Below, in pieces: positions 18,779 through 29,392 of a DNA stretch of 64,000 nt. Within the stretch, counting starts at the first letter, position 1. The number at the start of each line of letters is the position of its first letter. This stretch comes from Gordonia sp. SID5947 (GTDB lineage: Bacteria > Actinomycetota > Actinomycetes > Mycobacteriales > Mycobacteriaceae), in contig NZ_WWHU01000001.1 in NCBI RefSeq assembly GCF_009862785.1, positions 248,001-312,000 on the forward strand, written 5' to 3'. A program made the translations under genes and the position numbers. The notes beneath the pieces were generated by a model that saw nothing but the letters and a program-made list of their open reading frames with translations, searched no databases and was not told the origin of the DNA.

Positions 18779-19594
18779 TCAGGAGGTGCGGGCGGCTCCG
18801 AAATCGGGGGAGCGCTTTTCGACGAAGGCATCGACGCCCTCGATGCCTTCGGGCGACGCCGACAGCGCGGAGATCGACTCGGCCTCGGCGTACAGCTGAT
18901 CGCCGAGCGATCGCGTGGCGGACTGGGTGAGCAGGGATCGTGCCGCCGCGTTCGCCTCCCACGGTCCGGCGGCGATCTTCTCCGCGGCCGAGCGTGCGGC
19001 GGACTCGACCTCGTCGTCGGCGACCACGTCGGACAGCAACCCCCACGAGAGCGCATGGTCGGCATCGATCACCTGGTCCGTCAGGATGATGTGCCGGGCG
19101 CGGGCGGATCCGACGACCCGGGGCAGAGTCCAGGTGAGTCCGCCGTCGGGCGACAGACCGATCCCGCGGTATGCGGGCCGCAGACGAGTCATCGGGCCGC
19201 CGATCGAGACATCGGCATGCAGGACGAGGCTCATGCCTGCCCCCGCGGCCCAGCCCTTGACGGCGGCGACGACTGGTCGGTTCGCAGCCTGCAGAGCGTT
19301 GACAAACGCGTGGAAGTCGTCGGCGAGGCCGCGCAGATAGGTGGGGCGGTGGTCGGCGGAGGCGAATGCGCGGACGTTGCCTCCGGCGCAGAAGTTGGCG
19401 CCGGTGCCGACGAGGAGGATCGCGCCGACCTCGCGCTCGCCCCGCGCGACCTCGTGGAGGATGGCAGTTCCCTGGGCGAGGGCGTCGTCGGCGAGAGATG
19501 TCCCTGCGGCGGACGTCGAGACGGCGATGGTGAGGACGGATCCGTCCTGGTGGACGAGGGGAGCGGCGGATGTGGAAGCTGGCTGTGCGGTCAT
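18779..19594 (-). CDS. enoyl-CoA hydratase/isomerase family protein
   Basis: A 271-residue crotonase-fold protein. The oxyanion-hole segments are TGANFCAGGNVRAF (about 62-75) and AAVKGWAAGAGMSLVLHADV, and the third is MTRLRPAYRGIGLSPDGGLTW. The residue pattern at the active site (PDGG rather than EAG..G with two Glu) fits isomerases or dehalogenase-like members more than classical hydratases, so the substrate is open. It stands between ung and rpmB on the minus strand. Confidence 0.85.
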   Translation of the reverse strand: MTAQPASTSAAPLVHQDGSVLTIAVSTSAAGTSLADDALAQGTAILHEVARGEREVGAILLVGTGANFCAGGNVRAFASADHRPTYLRGLADDFHAFVNALQAANRPVVAAVKGWAAGAGMSLVLHADVSIGGPMTRLRPAYRGIGLSPDGGLTWTLPRVVGSARARHIILTDQVIDADHALSWGLLSDVVADDEVESAARSAAEKIAAGPWEANAAARSLLTQSATRSLGDQLYAEAESISALSASPEGIEGVDAFVEKRSPDFGAARTS

Positions 19595-19623
19595 GGATCG
19601 AGACTCTATCTCCGAACGCAGAA

Positions 19624-19670
19624 GACCCGACTCCCAGGGCGAGCGAATGCTCGCTCGGGAGTCGGGTTCA
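19624..19670 (-). terminator. imperfect terminator hairpin after rpmB
   Basis: Left arm GACCCGACTCCC (19624-19635) pairs with GGGAGTCGGGTT (19658-19669), with an inner GAGCGA/TCGCTC pairing. It lies after the rpmB stop and before the enoyl-CoA hydratase gene on the same strand. The T-tract is weak. Confidence 0.6.
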
Positions 19671-19713
19671 GCGTGAAGATCGGATCGATCGATGGGGCGT
19701 CACCGCCCGACGA

Positions 19714-19905
19714 TCAGACGCGTGCGGTCTTGCCGGCCTTCAGGCAGGAGGTGCACACGTTCTTACGCTTGCGGTTCCCCGGCGCGACCTCGACGCGCAC
19801 CGACTGAATGTTCGGGTTCCACCGGCGGTTCGTGCGCCGGTGCGAGTGCGAAACCGACTTGCCGAAGCCCGGTCCCTTGCCGCAGATATCGCAGACGGCA
19901 GCCAT
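19714..19905 (-). CDS. rpmB: 50S ribosomal protein L28 (zinc-ribbon form)
   Basis: A 63-residue bL28 that opens with [15 protein letters not shown]. Two CxxC pairs (C5/C8 and C51/C54) show that it is the zinc-binding C+ form; actinobacteria often carry a second, Cys-less copy for zinc shortage. The start is fixed by the conserved N-terminus. It is divergent from fakA across 258 bases, as in mycobacteria. Confidence 0.97.
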   Translation of the reverse strand: MAAVCDICGKGPGFGKSVSHSHRRTNRRWNPNIQSVRVEVAPGNRKRKNVCTSCLKAGKTARV

Positions 19906-20163
19906 CGTCGAACTCCCTTGTGTTGATGAAAGTGGTCGTGTTCTGCCTGCTCGTCCCACGGTCGTCGGCTGGCGTCGACGGGTACTGCAGCAAGGCAACC
20001 CTGCAAGAATAGCCGCATCGGCCCGGCCCGGCCAAATCCACTCCACCGAAGACGGTGGCGGCGTCCGACCGCGCCCGGTCGCCCTACGCCGCTGTCGGCG
20101 TGCGCGAGTAACCTCGAAGCCATCCAACGGGCGGCCTTCGCCACGCCAACGGTAAGGGGTTTC

Positions 20164-21834
20164 ATGGAGTCGGCGTTCGACGGTGTCACCACCCGGACGA
20201 TGAATCCGCAGCTCTTGCGGGACTGGGCGCACGCGGCCGTCGACGGCCTGGAGGCGCTGCGGGGCGAGATCAACGACCTGAACGTCTTCCCGATTCCCGA
20301 CTCGGACACCGGCAGCAACATGCTGTTCACCATGCGCGCCGCGGCAGACGCCGCCGACCGCGTTCCGCAGGACGCGACGATCGCGGCGGTCGCACATGCG
20401 ATGGCCGATGGCGCGGTGGCGCAGGCACGAGGGAATTCCGGCATCATCCTCTCCCAGATCCTGGTCGGGCTCTCCGACGCTGCCGAGTTGTCGCCAGACG
20501 GATCGCAGATGACGTTCAATCACCTGTGGGCGGCAGGCCTTCGCCTCGGCTCCCTCGCCGCGGTCCGGGCGGTCAGCGAGCCCAGGGAGGGGACCGTCCT
20601 GACGGTGATCCGGGTCGGCGCCGAGACCGCGGCCGGCTACGTATCCGAGTCGGCGGGCGACCTGGCGCGGGCGGTGGCCGACGAGTGTGCCGACGCGCTG
20701 GAGCGGACCCCCGAGCAACTGCCCGAGTTGGCGAGCGCAGGCGTCGTCGACGCAGGCGGACGCGGATTCCTGGCGCTCGCGGACGCAATGGTCGCGGTGC
20801 TCACCGGCGTGGCGCAACGCCGCCGGCGATATCGCGGCATCCTCACCGGAGGGGGCGAGCCCGGACATCAGGGCAACGACGCATGTTCCGGTGGCAGCGA
20901 CATGGACTTCGAGGTCATGTATCTGCTCGACGGTGCGGCGGGCGATCAGATCGGTTCACTGCGCGAGACGCTGAACGAACTCGGCGACGCCGTGGTGATC
21001 GTCGGGGACAGCTCGGCGGGGGAGGGCGAGCGCTTCTCGGTCCACGTCCACACGTGTGATCCCGGGAAGGCGGTCGAGGCCGGGGTCACACGGGGTGTGG
21101 TGTCGGACATCCGCATCAGCTGTTTCGCCCTCGACGCGATCAGGGCGCAGATGGACACCTCCGAGCCGCTGCCCCGGCACAAGCGGGCCGTGGTGGCCGT
21201 GGTCACCGGCGAGGGGTCGGCCGAACTGTTCGGCGAGGCAGGGGCCGCAGTGTTGCGGGCAGACGACGGGCTCACCCCGGAGGCGCTGGTCGAGGCAATC
21301 AGGGCGACCGACAGCGCGCACGTGGTGGTGATGGCCAACGGGAAACTCGCATCGCAGGATCTGGTGACCGTGACCGCGGCGACGCGGTCGACCCGGCGAT
21401 CGGTGGTCTACCTGCCGACATCGTCGATGGTCCAATGCCTTTCGGCGTTGGCGGTCCACGACGAGGCCGAATCGCCGGACGCGGACACCTACGCGATGGC
21501 GGAGGCGGCGGCCGCCACGCGCTGGGGATCGCTGGTGCGTGCCCGCACCAAGATGATGACGCTGGCCGGCACCTGCGAGGTCGGTGATGTCCTGGGACTC
21601 ATCGGGTCCGACGTCCTCGTCATCGCCCCCGATCAGACCGGTGCCGCCACCGCGCTGATCGATCTGATGTTGACCACCGGTGGTGAGATGGTCACGGTGA
21701 TGGCCGGAGCCGACGTCGACGACGAAGCTCTCGATGCGATCGGCGTACAGATGCGGCGGAGCTATCCGGGTGTCGAACTGGCGCTCTACCGGACCGGACA
21801 GTCGGACCAGTTGGTCCAGGTCGGGGTCGAGTAG
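20164..21834 (+). CDS. fakA: DAK2/DhaL-domain protein, fatty acid kinase subunit FakA
   Basis: A 556-residue protein. The N-terminal DhaL-type kinase domain (about 15-210) has the Mg-ATP site [11 protein letters not shown] (D46 and D48; the family usually has PDGDTG) and [13 protein letters not shown]. The middle and C-terminal parts match the FakA regulatory domains. FakA phosphorylates fatty acids held by DegV/FakB proteins; a DegV protein is encoded at 31.2 kb. In mycobacteria two adjacent genes before recG correspond to this one protein. It overlaps the recG start by one base, so the two are coupled. Confidence 0.88.
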   Translation: MESAFDGVTTRTMNPQLLRDWAHAAVDGLEALRGEINDLNVFPIPDSDTGSNMLFTMRAAADAADRVPQDATIAAVAHAMADGAVAQARGNSGIILSQILVGLSDAAELSPDGSQMTFNHLWAAGLRLGSLAAVRAVSEPREGTVLTVIRVGAETAAGYVSESAGDLARAVADECADALERTPEQLPELASAGVVDAGGRGFLALADAMVAVLTGVAQRRRRYRGILTGGGEPGHQGNDACSGGSDMDFEVMYLLDGAAGDQIGSLRETLNELGDAVVIVGDSSAGEGERFSVHVHTCDPGKAVEAGVTRGVVSDIRISCFALDAIRAQMDTSEPLPRHKRAVVAVVTGEGSAELFGEAGAAVLRADDGLTPEALVEAIRATDSAHVVVMANGKLASQDLVTVTAATRSTRRSVVYLPTSSMVQCLSALAVHDEAESPDADTYAMAEAAAATRWGSLVRARTKMMTLAGTCEVGDVLGLIGSDVLVIAPDQTGAATALIDLMLTTGGEMVTVMAGADVDDEALDAIGVQMRRSYPGVELALYRTGQSDQLVQVGVE

Positions 21835-24086
21835 TGGTCGCGATGTCCGACGCGCTCGACGTGGCGCTGGATCCGAAGACCGCCACCAAGCTGGCGTCCC
21901 TGTCGGTGTCGACCGTGGGCGAGTTGCTGCGGTACGCGCCGCGCCGCTACGTCCGCCACGGTCAGCTGTCGAACGACGAACTGCCCGAGAACGACGAGTG
22001 GGTGACCATCGTCGGCCGGATCACCGGCTCGCGGATGATCCAGATGCGCAAGCGCCATGGACAGTTCCTCAAGGTCGCGGTGACCGACGGCAACCACGCC
22101 TACGAGGCGAACTTCTTCAACGCCAGGTTCATCGCGCACCAGCTCAAGTCCGGTGCGCGAGTGATGATGGCAGGCAAGGTGAAGACGTTTCAGGGCAAGG
22201 TCCAACTGTCGCACCCGGAGTGGGCCGTCCTGCCCGACGGCGATCCTGAGGTCGACCGCGTGGTGGGCTCGGCGATGCTATCCGAGATGTACGCCGTCGA
22301 GGCCGAGATCACCGGAGGCGAGGTGGACCCGGCGACCTTCGATCGCCCCATCGTGCCGATCTACCCGGCCACCAAGGAGATTCAGACCTGGGACATCTGG
22401 GGCGCGATCCGCCGGATTCTGGCGGCGATGGAGGACGGCGGCGACGTCGAGGACGCGCTCACCCCGGAGCAGCGCGCCGGCCGTGAGTTGATCGGCACCG
22501 ACGATGCCCTGCGCCGGATTCACCTGCCCGACACCGAGGACGACATCGATGCGGCGCGTGCGCGTCTGAAGTTCGACGAGGCGCTGGCGATCCAGACCGT
22601 GCTCGCGCAACGGCGGATCGCCGGCCGGGCCGAGAGTGCACCGCCATGTCCACACGTGGTCGGTGGGCTCGAGGACCGGCTGCTCGAACGCCTGCCGTTC
22701 ACGCTGACCGAAGGCCAGCGCACCGTGGTGGCCGAGATCGCCGACGAACTCGGGCACGAGGTGCCGATGAGTCGGCTGCTGCAGGGCGAGGTCGGTTCGG
22801 GTAAGACACTCGTCTCGCTGCTGGCCATGCTGCGCGTGGTCGACAACGGCCACCAGTGCGCGATCCTGGCCCCCACCGAGGTGCTTGCGGCCCAGCATCA
22901 TCGGACCATCCGGACGATGCTCGGTGACCTCGCCGAGGCGGGTCAGCTCACCGCGGCCGAGGGAGCCACCACGATCGCGTTGCTCACCGGATCGATGAAG
23001 ACCGCGGGCAAGCGACAGACCCTGCTGGACGTGGTGACCGGTACCGCGGGTATCGTCATCGGAACCCATGCGCTGCTGGAAGAGAACGTCACCTTCTTCG
23101 ACCTCGGGATGGTGGTGGTCGACGAGCAGCACCGGTTCGGGGTCGAGCAACGAGACGTATTGCGCGCCAAGGGAAAAGATGGGCTTATGCCGCATTTCCT
23201 GGTGATGACGGCGACCCCCATCCCGCGGACCGTGGCGATGACCGTGTTCGGCGACCTGGAGACCTCGACGCTCACCGAACTGCCTCGGGGGCGGCAACCG
23301 ATCAGCACGTCGGTGGTCCCGATGGGCAACGAGGCCTGGGTCGACCGTGCGTGGGCCCGCGCCGCCGAGGAGATCGCCGCAGGCCGGCAGGTCTACGTGG
23401 TCTGCTCGCGCATCGGCGACGACCCCGACGACAAGAAGTCACGACGGTCCGGTGATGACGAGGGACAGGCACCCAAGAGCACCTCGGTGGTCGACCAGTA
23501 CGCGGAGTTGCTGGCCGGTCCGCTCGGGTCCCATCGGATCGAGATGCTCCACGGGCGCCTGCCCGCGGACGAGAAGAACGCGGTGATGGACGCCTTCGGT
23601 CGCGGCGAGATCGACCTGGTGGTGTCGACCACGGTCATCGAGGTGGGCGTGGACGTCCCGAACGCCACCATGATGGTCATCGTCGATGCCGAACGGTTCG
23701 GTGTCAGTCAGCTCCATCAGTTGCGTGGTCGCGTGGGCCGTGGCGGCCATGCCGGTCTGTGCCTGTTGATGACATCTGCTCCGCAGGTGTCACAGGCCAT
23801 GCAGCGATTGCGTGCGGTCGAGGCGTCCACCGACGGATTCGACCTCGCGCGTGTCGATCTCGAGCAACGCCGGGAGGGCGATGTACTGGGGTCGTTGCAG
23901 TCCGGTGGTACGTCGTCACTGCGGTTTCTGTCGTTGCTCGCCGACAGCGAAGTCATTGCCGACGCACGTGACCTGGCCGACGAGATCGTCGGAAAGGATC
24001 TGCCGCTGGCCGACCACCGTCCGCTGGCCGACCTTGTCGACGCGATCCTCGTGCCGAACAAGGTCAAGTACCTGGACAAGTCCTAG
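21834..24086 (+). CDS. recG: ATP-dependent DNA helicase RecG
   Basis: RecG reverses stalled replication forks and unwinds R-loops and Holliday junctions. A wedge OB domain (about 60-180, WVTIVGRITGSRM) precedes two helicase domains. Walker A is QGEVGSGKTLV, motif II DEQH in VVVDEQHRFG, motif III TATPIPRT, and motif VI QLRGRVGRGGH. Length is 750 residues from the GTG at 21834, or 747 from the ATG at 21843, which I cannot decide between; the GTG overlaps the fakA stop. Confidence 0.96.
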   Translation: MVAMSDALDVALDPKTATKLASLSVSTVGELLRYAPRRYVRHGQLSNDELPENDEWVTIVGRITGSRMIQMRKRHGQFLKVAVTDGNHAYEANFFNARFIAHQLKSGARVMMAGKVKTFQGKVQLSHPEWAVLPDGDPEVDRVVGSAMLSEMYAVEAEITGGEVDPATFDRPIVPIYPATKEIQTWDIWGAIRRILAAMEDGGDVEDALTPEQRAGRELIGTDDALRRIHLPDTEDDIDAARARLKFDEALAIQTVLAQRRIAGRAESAPPCPHVVGGLEDRLLERLPFTLTEGQRTVVAEIADELGHEVPMSRLLQGEVGSGKTLVSLLAMLRVVDNGHQCAILAPTEVLAAQHHRTIRTMLGDLAEAGQLTAAEGATTIALLTGSMKTAGKRQTLLDVVTGTAGIVIGTHALLEENVTFFDLGMVVVDEQHRFGVEQRDVLRAKGKDGLMPHFLVMTATPIPRTVAMTVFGDLETSTLTELPRGRQPISTSVVPMGNEAWVDRAWARAAEEIAAGRQVYVVCSRIGDDPDDKKSRRSGDDEGQAPKSTSVVDQYAELLAGPLGSHRIEMLHGRLPADEKNAVMDAFGRGEIDLVVSTTVIEVGVDVPNATMMVIVDAERFGVSQLHQLRGRVGRGGHAGLCLLMTSAPQVSQAMQRLRAVEASTDGFDLARVDLEQRREGDVLGSLQSGGTSSLRFLSLLADSEVIADARDLADEIVGKDLPLADHRPLADLVDAILVPNKVKYLDKS

Positions 24087-24139
24087 GGCCGATCGACGGA
24101 CGGGTGGAACGCAGCGCCGGCTCACGACGTCCAATCACC

Positions 24140-24847
24140 ATGACGTTCACGGCCGGGTGGCCGCTGCGCTGGTGGCTGATTCTCTGCGGATGTGTCCTGA
24201 GTGCGTTGATCGTCGCGGTGGGGATCCTCGCACCGGCTGATCGGCCGACGTCGGATCCCGCTTTCGGAGAGCACGCCCGGCACCTGCTGAGCGCAATGGC
24301 CGGTGTTCCGACGTTCGCGCAACGTCCTTCCCGCGATGACTATCAGCGCGAGGCGTTCGGGTCCGCGTGGAGTGACGCGAACGCGGCGGCCGGCGGATTC
24401 AACGGATGCGATACCCGCAACGACGTCCTCGCTCGCGACCTCACCGACACCCGCCGGGCAGCAGTGTCGTCCTGTCCGCGCGCTGTCGTCGCCGGCGAGT
24501 TCCGCAGTCCCTACACGGGTGAGTTCATCGTGTTCCGGCGGGACCGCCGCGCGGGCGCCGTCCAGATCGACCACATCGTGCCGCTCGCGTACGCATGGGA
24601 CATGGGCGCCTGGTCGTGGTCGCCGACGACCCGGCTGAATCTGGCGAACGACCCGGCGAACCTCGTGGCCGTCGACGGGGCGTCGAATCAGACCAAATCC
24701 GACCAGGAACCCGGCCGCTGGATGCCGCCGAACAGAGGATTCCACTGCCAGTACGCAATCCAGTTCGTGACCGTGGTGATCACCTATCACCTGGTGCTCG
24801 ACGCGTCGTCGGCGACGACGCTGCGAGGAGCCCTTCGGCAGTGCTGA
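24140..24847 (+). CDS. exported or membrane-anchored HNH endonuclease
   Basis: A 235-residue protein. One hydrophobic N-terminal segment (about 9-30) serves as signal or anchor. The mature part has FRRDRRAGAVQIDHIVPLAYAW, with the HNH first strand DHIVPL, and a downstream LNLANDPANLVAV ... NQTKSDQEP that supplies the second His/Asn part. This is the DUF1524/GmrSD C-terminal type of HNH domain found in secreted actinobacterial nucleases. Paired cysteines (C in GCDTRND, SSCPRA) suggest an extracytoplasmic fold. Mycobacteria have an exported protein after recG in the same place. Its role (nutrient scavenging or competition) is not known. Confidence 0.82.
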   Translation: MTFTAGWPLRWWLILCGCVLSALIVAVGILAPADRPTSDPAFGEHARHLLSAMAGVPTFAQRPSRDDYQREAFGSAWSDANAAAGGFNGCDTRNDVLARDLTDTRRAAVSSCPRAVVAGEFRSPYTGEFIVFRRDRRAGAVQIDHIVPLAYAWDMGAWSWSPTTRLNLANDPANLVAVDGASNQTKSDQEPGRWMPPNRGFHCQYAIQFVTVVITYHLVLDASSATTLRGALRQC

Positions 24848-24927
24848 GTGCACCGCGCTGTGGGTGTCCCGGCACACCGCGTTAGTCTGGTGAGCGACAC
24901 AATTCCGCACGTGAAGTCGAGGAATCC

Positions 24928-26205
24928 ATGAGTGCACCCACCGCCGTACCGGGCGTGGCGACGGCCGACATCGAGCAGGTCGTCAGGGGGCTGGCCAAGG
25001 CTGCCAAGGTCGCGTCGCGGGCGCTGGCCGGTCTGACCACCGCGGCGAAGAACGAGATCCTGCTCGCCGCGGCAGAGGCGATCGACGGCGGCAGCGAGGC
25101 CATCCTGGCTGCCAACGCCGCTGATGTGGCCCGGGCCGAGAACAACGGCACCGAGGCCAATCTGATCGATCGCCTGCGCCTCTCCCCGGAGCGCATCGCC
25201 GGCATCTCCGACGGCCTCCGACAGGTGGCCGTGTTGCCGGACCCGATCGGTGGCATCGTCTCGGGCAAGACGCTCCCGAACGGCCTCGAACTCCGACAGG
25301 TCCGTGTGCCACTCGGCGTGGTCGGCATGGTCTACGAGGCGCGACCGAACGTCACCGTCGACGCCTTCGGGATCGCGTTCAAATCGGGCAACGCCGTACT
25401 CCTGCGTGGGTCGTCGTCGGCTGCCGACTCCAATGCCGAACTCGTGCGCATCCTGCGGGAGGTGCTGCGCGGCAAGGGCGTCAGTGCCGATTCGGTCGCC
25501 TTGCTACCGAGTGAGGATCGCTCCAGCGTCACCGCATTGATTCGCGCGCGAGGCCTGGTCGACGTGGTGATCCCGCGTGGCGGGGCCGGACTGATCGACG
25601 CCGTCGTCGCCAACGCCACGGTTCCGACGATCGAGACCGGCACCGGCAACTGTCACGTCTACGTCCACGCGCTCGCCGACGTCGACGTCGCGACCCGGAT
25701 CATCCTGAACTCCAAGACGCGACGTCCCAGTGTGTGCAACACCGCGGAGACCGTTCTCATCGACAAGGCCGTCGCCACCGACGCGCTACCCAAGATCCGT
25801 CAGGCCCTCCAGGCGCAGGGTGTGATCATCCACGGTGACGAGCCGGGGATGGAGCCGGCAACCGAGACCGATTGGTCCGAGGAGTACCTGTCGATGGACA
25901 TCGCGATGAAGATCGTCGACGGTCTCGACGCCGCGGTCGCTCACATCGACACCTACGGCACCGGCCACACCGAAGCGATCGTCACCACCGACCTCGCGGC
26001 CGCGCGCGAGTTCACCTCCCGAATCGATGCGGCCGCGGTGATGGTGAACGCCTCCACCGCCTTCACCGACGGGGAACAGTTCGGCTTCGGCGCCGAGATA
26101 GGGATCTCGACCCAGAAATTGCACGCTCGTGGGCCGATGGGTCTGCCCGAGCTCACCTCGACCAAGTGGATCGTCTGGGGCGACGGCCACATCCGGCCGG
26201 CGTGA
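24928..26205 (+). CDS. proA: gamma-glutamyl phosphate reductase
   Basis: A 425-residue ProA, second step of proline synthesis (gamma-glutamyl phosphate to glutamate semialdehyde, NADPH). Catalytic C270 lies in [11 protein letters not shown]. The conserved [14 protein letters not shown] (135-148) and [10 protein letters not shown] (237-246) are intact. It is separated from the HNH gene by 80 bases and heads an operon: the MoxR gene starts on the last base of its stop. Confidence 0.97.
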   Translation: MSAPTAVPGVATADIEQVVRGLAKAAKVASRALAGLTTAAKNEILLAAAEAIDGGSEAILAANAADVARAENNGTEANLIDRLRLSPERIAGISDGLRQVAVLPDPIGGIVSGKTLPNGLELRQVRVPLGVVGMVYEARPNVTVDAFGIAFKSGNAVLLRGSSSAADSNAELVRILREVLRGKGVSADSVALLPSEDRSSVTALIRARGLVDVVIPRGGAGLIDAVVANATVPTIETGTGNCHVYVHALADVDVATRIILNSKTRRPSVCNTAETVLIDKAVATDALPKIRQALQAQGVIIHGDEPGMEPATETDWSEEYLSMDIAMKIVDGLDAAVAHIDTYGTGHTEAIVTTDLAAAREFTSRIDAAAVMVNASTAFTDGEQFGFGAEIGISTQKLHARGPMGLPELTSTKWIVWGDGHIRPA

Positions 26206-27131
26206 TGAGCGACGCGACCACCGCCGCCGGCGGTGGCCCGGCAACGGTGCCCTCGTTCGGTGATGTCGCCGATGTGGTCTCGCGGCTGCGTTCCACCGGC
26301 TACCTCGCCGACGACGCCACCGCCACGTCCACCTACCTCGCCGACCGTCTGGGCAAGCCGCTGCTCGTCGAAGGTCCGGCGGGGGTCGGTAAAACCGAAC
26401 TGGCACGGGCGATCTCGCAGGCGACGAACGCGGAGTTCATTCGACTTCAGTGCTATGAGGGCATCGACGAGGCACGTGCGCTGTACGAGTGGAACCACGC
26501 CAAGCAGATCCTGCACATCCAGGCGACCGGTAGCCGGGAATGGGACGAGGCGAAGGCCGACATCTTCTCCGACGAGTTCCTGCTGCCTCGGCCGCTGCTG
26601 AAGGCGATCTCGCGCTCGGAGCCGACGGTGTTGCTGATCGACGAGGTCGACAAGGCCGACGTCGACATGGAGGGTCTGCTGCTCGAGGTGCTGAGCGACT
26701 TCGCGGTCACGATCCCCGAGATGGGTACGGTCGCCGCCACGCGGAGGCCGGTGGTCATACTGACATCGAACGCGACTCGTGATCTGTCGGAGGCGCTGAA
26801 GCGTCGGTGCCTCTACCTCTACATCGATTTCCCGGATGCCGCGCGCGAGCGGGAGATCCTGGCCTCGCGTGTGCCGGGTCTGTCGGATGCGCTGGCCGCC
26901 GAGCTGGTGCGTGTCGTCGGTGTGTTGCGCACGCTCGACATCCGCAAGAAGCCGTCGGTGGCCGAGACCATCGACTGGGCCAACACCTTGCTCGCGCTCG
27001 GTGCCGGCGAGTCGAGCGGTTCCGCCGGCGGCGGCAAACTCGACGACGGCCTCATCGCCCGCACCCTGGGAGTGGTACTGAAGCACCGACCGGATCTGAA
27101 GACGGCTCTCAAAGAACTAAAGCTGGGCTGA
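26205..27131 (+). CDS. MoxR-family AAA+ ATPase
   Basis: A 308-residue MoxR-type AAA+ ATPase. Walker A is GPAGVGKT (57-64), Walker B is LLIDEVDKAD (D146, E147), and sensor 1 is ILTSNATRD, followed by the arginine-finger segment LKRRCLYLYIDFP. MoxR proteins work as chaperones with VWA-domain partners to assemble or activate metal enzymes. The partner gene starts one base into its stop (TGATG at 27129-27133). No oxidase or dehydrogenase target is seen nearby. Mycobacteria have the same pair after proA (Rv2426c-Rv2425c, from memory). Confidence 0.92.
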   Translation: MSDATTAAGGGPATVPSFGDVADVVSRLRSTGYLADDATATSTYLADRLGKPLLVEGPAGVGKTELARAISQATNAEFIRLQCYEGIDEARALYEWNHAKQILHIQATGSREWDEAKADIFSDEFLLPRPLLKAISRSEPTVLLIDEVDKADVDMEGLLLEVLSDFAVTIPEMGTVAATRRPVVILTSNATRDLSEALKRRCLYLYIDFPDAAREREILASRVPGLSDALAAELVRVVGVLRTLDIRKKPSVAETIDWANTLLALGAGESSGSAGGGKLDDGLIARTLGVVLKHRPDLKTALKELKLG

Positions 27132-28575
27132 TGCCGTCCGAGGGGTCCCGTTCGCCGGGGGACGTGGCCGCCGACCAGGTCCCGATGATCACGCATCTCA
27201 CCGGGTTCGTCGACGAGTTGCGGGCCCGGGGGATGGTCGTGGGTCCCTCCTCGCTCATCGATGCCGCACAGGCGATGGAGGTGCTCGACCTCCTCGACCG
27301 GCGCAGCCTTCGCGAAGGGCTGGCCACCACGCTGATCAGCGACCAGATGCACCGCCGGGTCTTCGACACGGTGTTCGACCTCTGGTTTCCCCTCGGTACC
27401 GGAGCCCGGACCGCGGTGACCGACCTGCCTCGCACCGACGACGGCGAGATCGACGTCGAGGCGTTGCGCGAGACGATCGCCGAGATGCTCGCCGACGACG
27501 CGGCGGATGCCCAGGGGCGCCTCGATCAGATGATCGCGCTCATCGTCGATCAGCTCGGCCGATACGAGTCGACCCGTGGTGAGGCGTTCTCGGCCTACCA
27601 GGCGTTGTCGTCGGTCAACCCGCAGACGTTGATCGCCCGGATCGCGGCCGCGATGGCGGGTGGCGACGACGGGTCCGGCGGCGACCGACCCGGCACGGAG
27701 CCGCTCTATCGACGCGCTGCCCGTGCCCGGGCCGGAGAGCTTCGTGCCGCCATCGAAGCCGAGACGCAACGTCGGATGGCGGGCCGCAACGGACGTGATC
27801 GGGTCGCCGAGTACGCCGTCCCCCGCTCCCCGAGAACATCAACTTCCTCAGCGCGGGGGCGAAGGATCTCGCCGAGATCCGACGGACCATCGAGCCACTG
27901 GCACGTCTGCTCGCGGCGAAGCTCGAGATCAGGCGTCGCCGGTCTCACCGCGGTTCCGTCGATGTCCGCAAGACGCTGCGGGCCTCGATGTCCACCGGGG
28001 GCGTGCCGATCGAACTCAGTCATCGCAAGCCGCGGCCCGGCCGGCCCGAACTCGTCGTCATCTGTGACGTCTCGGGCTCGGTCGCCGGCTTCTCGCAGTT
28101 CACCCTCCGTCTGGTTTACGCACTGCGCCAACAATTCTCGAAGGTTCGAGTGTTCGCCTTCGTGGACACGGTCGACGAGGTGACAGATTTCTTCGACCGC
28201 GGAGCCGACGACGAGGACTTCGGTGCGAGCATGCATCGGATGATCACGACCGCACGGATCAGCACGCGGGACGGCCATTCCGACTACGGCAACATGTTGC
28301 GGGGATTCGTCGAGGAGTACGGTGAGTCGCTCACCCATCGCGGGGCGTTGCTGATCCTCGGCGACGGCCGGACCAACTACCACGACCCGCATCTCGCGGC
28401 ACTGCGCGAACTCACCGAACGCGCCCGGCACGCCTACTGGCTCAACCCCGAGGCGAAGCGCAATTGGGGTACTGGGGACTCGGCGGCGATCGAATACGCG
28501 GAGATCATCGAGATGTTCGAATGCCGCAACGCGACACAGCTCGGTCGCGCGATCGCCGATCTGCTCCCGGTGTGA
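27131..28575 (+). CDS. VWA/CoxE-domain protein, MoxR partner (apparent frameshift at 27820-27824)
   Basis: A protein with a helical N-terminal half (about 1-230) and a CoxE-type von Willebrand A domain. The MIDAS motif DVSGS is at D313 after repair ([14 protein letters not shown]). The frame breaks at a C5 run (27820-27824) after EYAVP; adding one C gives [20 protein letters not shown] and joins both halves into 481 residues. Without it the first frame continues with unrelated Arg/Ser-rich sequence. It follows the MoxR gene with a one-base overlap and probably acts with it as a chaperone pair. The target is unknown. Confidence 0.85.
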
Positions 28576-28627
28576 TCCCACCCGGGCGGGGCGGCCGCTC
28601 GGCGCCCACCGCGTAAACTCACACCTC

Positions 28628-29332
28628 ATGGCCACCGACCGCCCGTTGCAACAGCAGCCGCGTGCACGCCGTATCGGCATCATGGGTGGCACATTCGACC
28701 CGATCCACAACGGCCACCTCGTGGCCGCCAGCGAGGTGGCACACCGGTTCTCCCTCGACGAGGTCATCTTTGTGCCGACCGGCCGACCATGGCAGAAACT
28801 CGCCGACGACGCCACGGTGGCAAGTGCCGAGCAGACGCGCGCGGTGAGTCCCGCCGAAGACCGATACCTGATGACCGTCATCGCCACCGCGTCGAATCCG
28901 CGGTTCACGGTGAGCCGTGTCGACATCGAACGCGAGGGCGACACGTACACCGTGGACACACTGCGCGATCTGCGGGCCATGCATCCCGAAGCCGAGCTCT
29001 ACTTCATCACCGGAGCCGACGCACTGGAGTCAATTCTGTCGTGGCAGGACTGGGAGGAACTGTTCGAACTCGCCAACTTCATCGGCGTGAGTCGGCCCGG
29101 TTACGAACTCCACGCCAAGCACCTGGCGCAGCACCTCGAGGCCCTGCCGCCGGACACCCTGCAGATGCTCGAGATCCCGGCGCTCGCGATCTCGTCCACC
29201 GAGTGCCGTGCCCGCGCCGCACGCGGGCGCCCGGTCTGGTATCTGGTTCCCGACGGAGTGGTCCAGTACATCGCCAAACGCAAGCTGTACCGTTCACCGA
29301 GGGCATCCTCGCCGGGCGTTTCCGCTCCCTGA
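28628..29332 (+). CDS. nadD: nicotinate-nucleotide adenylyltransferase
   Basis: A 234-residue NadD that makes deamido-NAD from nicotinate mononucleotide and ATP. The nucleotidyl-transfer motif [11 protein letters not shown] (20-30) and the C-terminal [11 protein letters not shown] (the ISST.iR motif) are present. It starts a compact run nadD-rsfS-gpgP-octT-degV of the same order as in mycobacteria. Confidence 0.96.
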   Translation: MATDRPLQQQPRARRIGIMGGTFDPIHNGHLVAASEVAHRFSLDEVIFVPTGRPWQKLADDATVASAEQTRAVSPAEDRYLMTVIATASNPRFTVSRVDIEREGDTYTVDTLRDLRAMHPEAELYFITGADALESILSWQDWEELFELANFIGVSRPGYELHAKHLAQHLEALPPDTLQMLEIPALAISSTECRARAARGRPVWYLVPDGVVQYIAKRKLYRSPRASSPGVSAP

Positions 29333-29392
29333 TCGATCTGGCGCGACCGATCCGGTTGCGACCGCCCTGAAACATCCGATGGAAGGACACCC

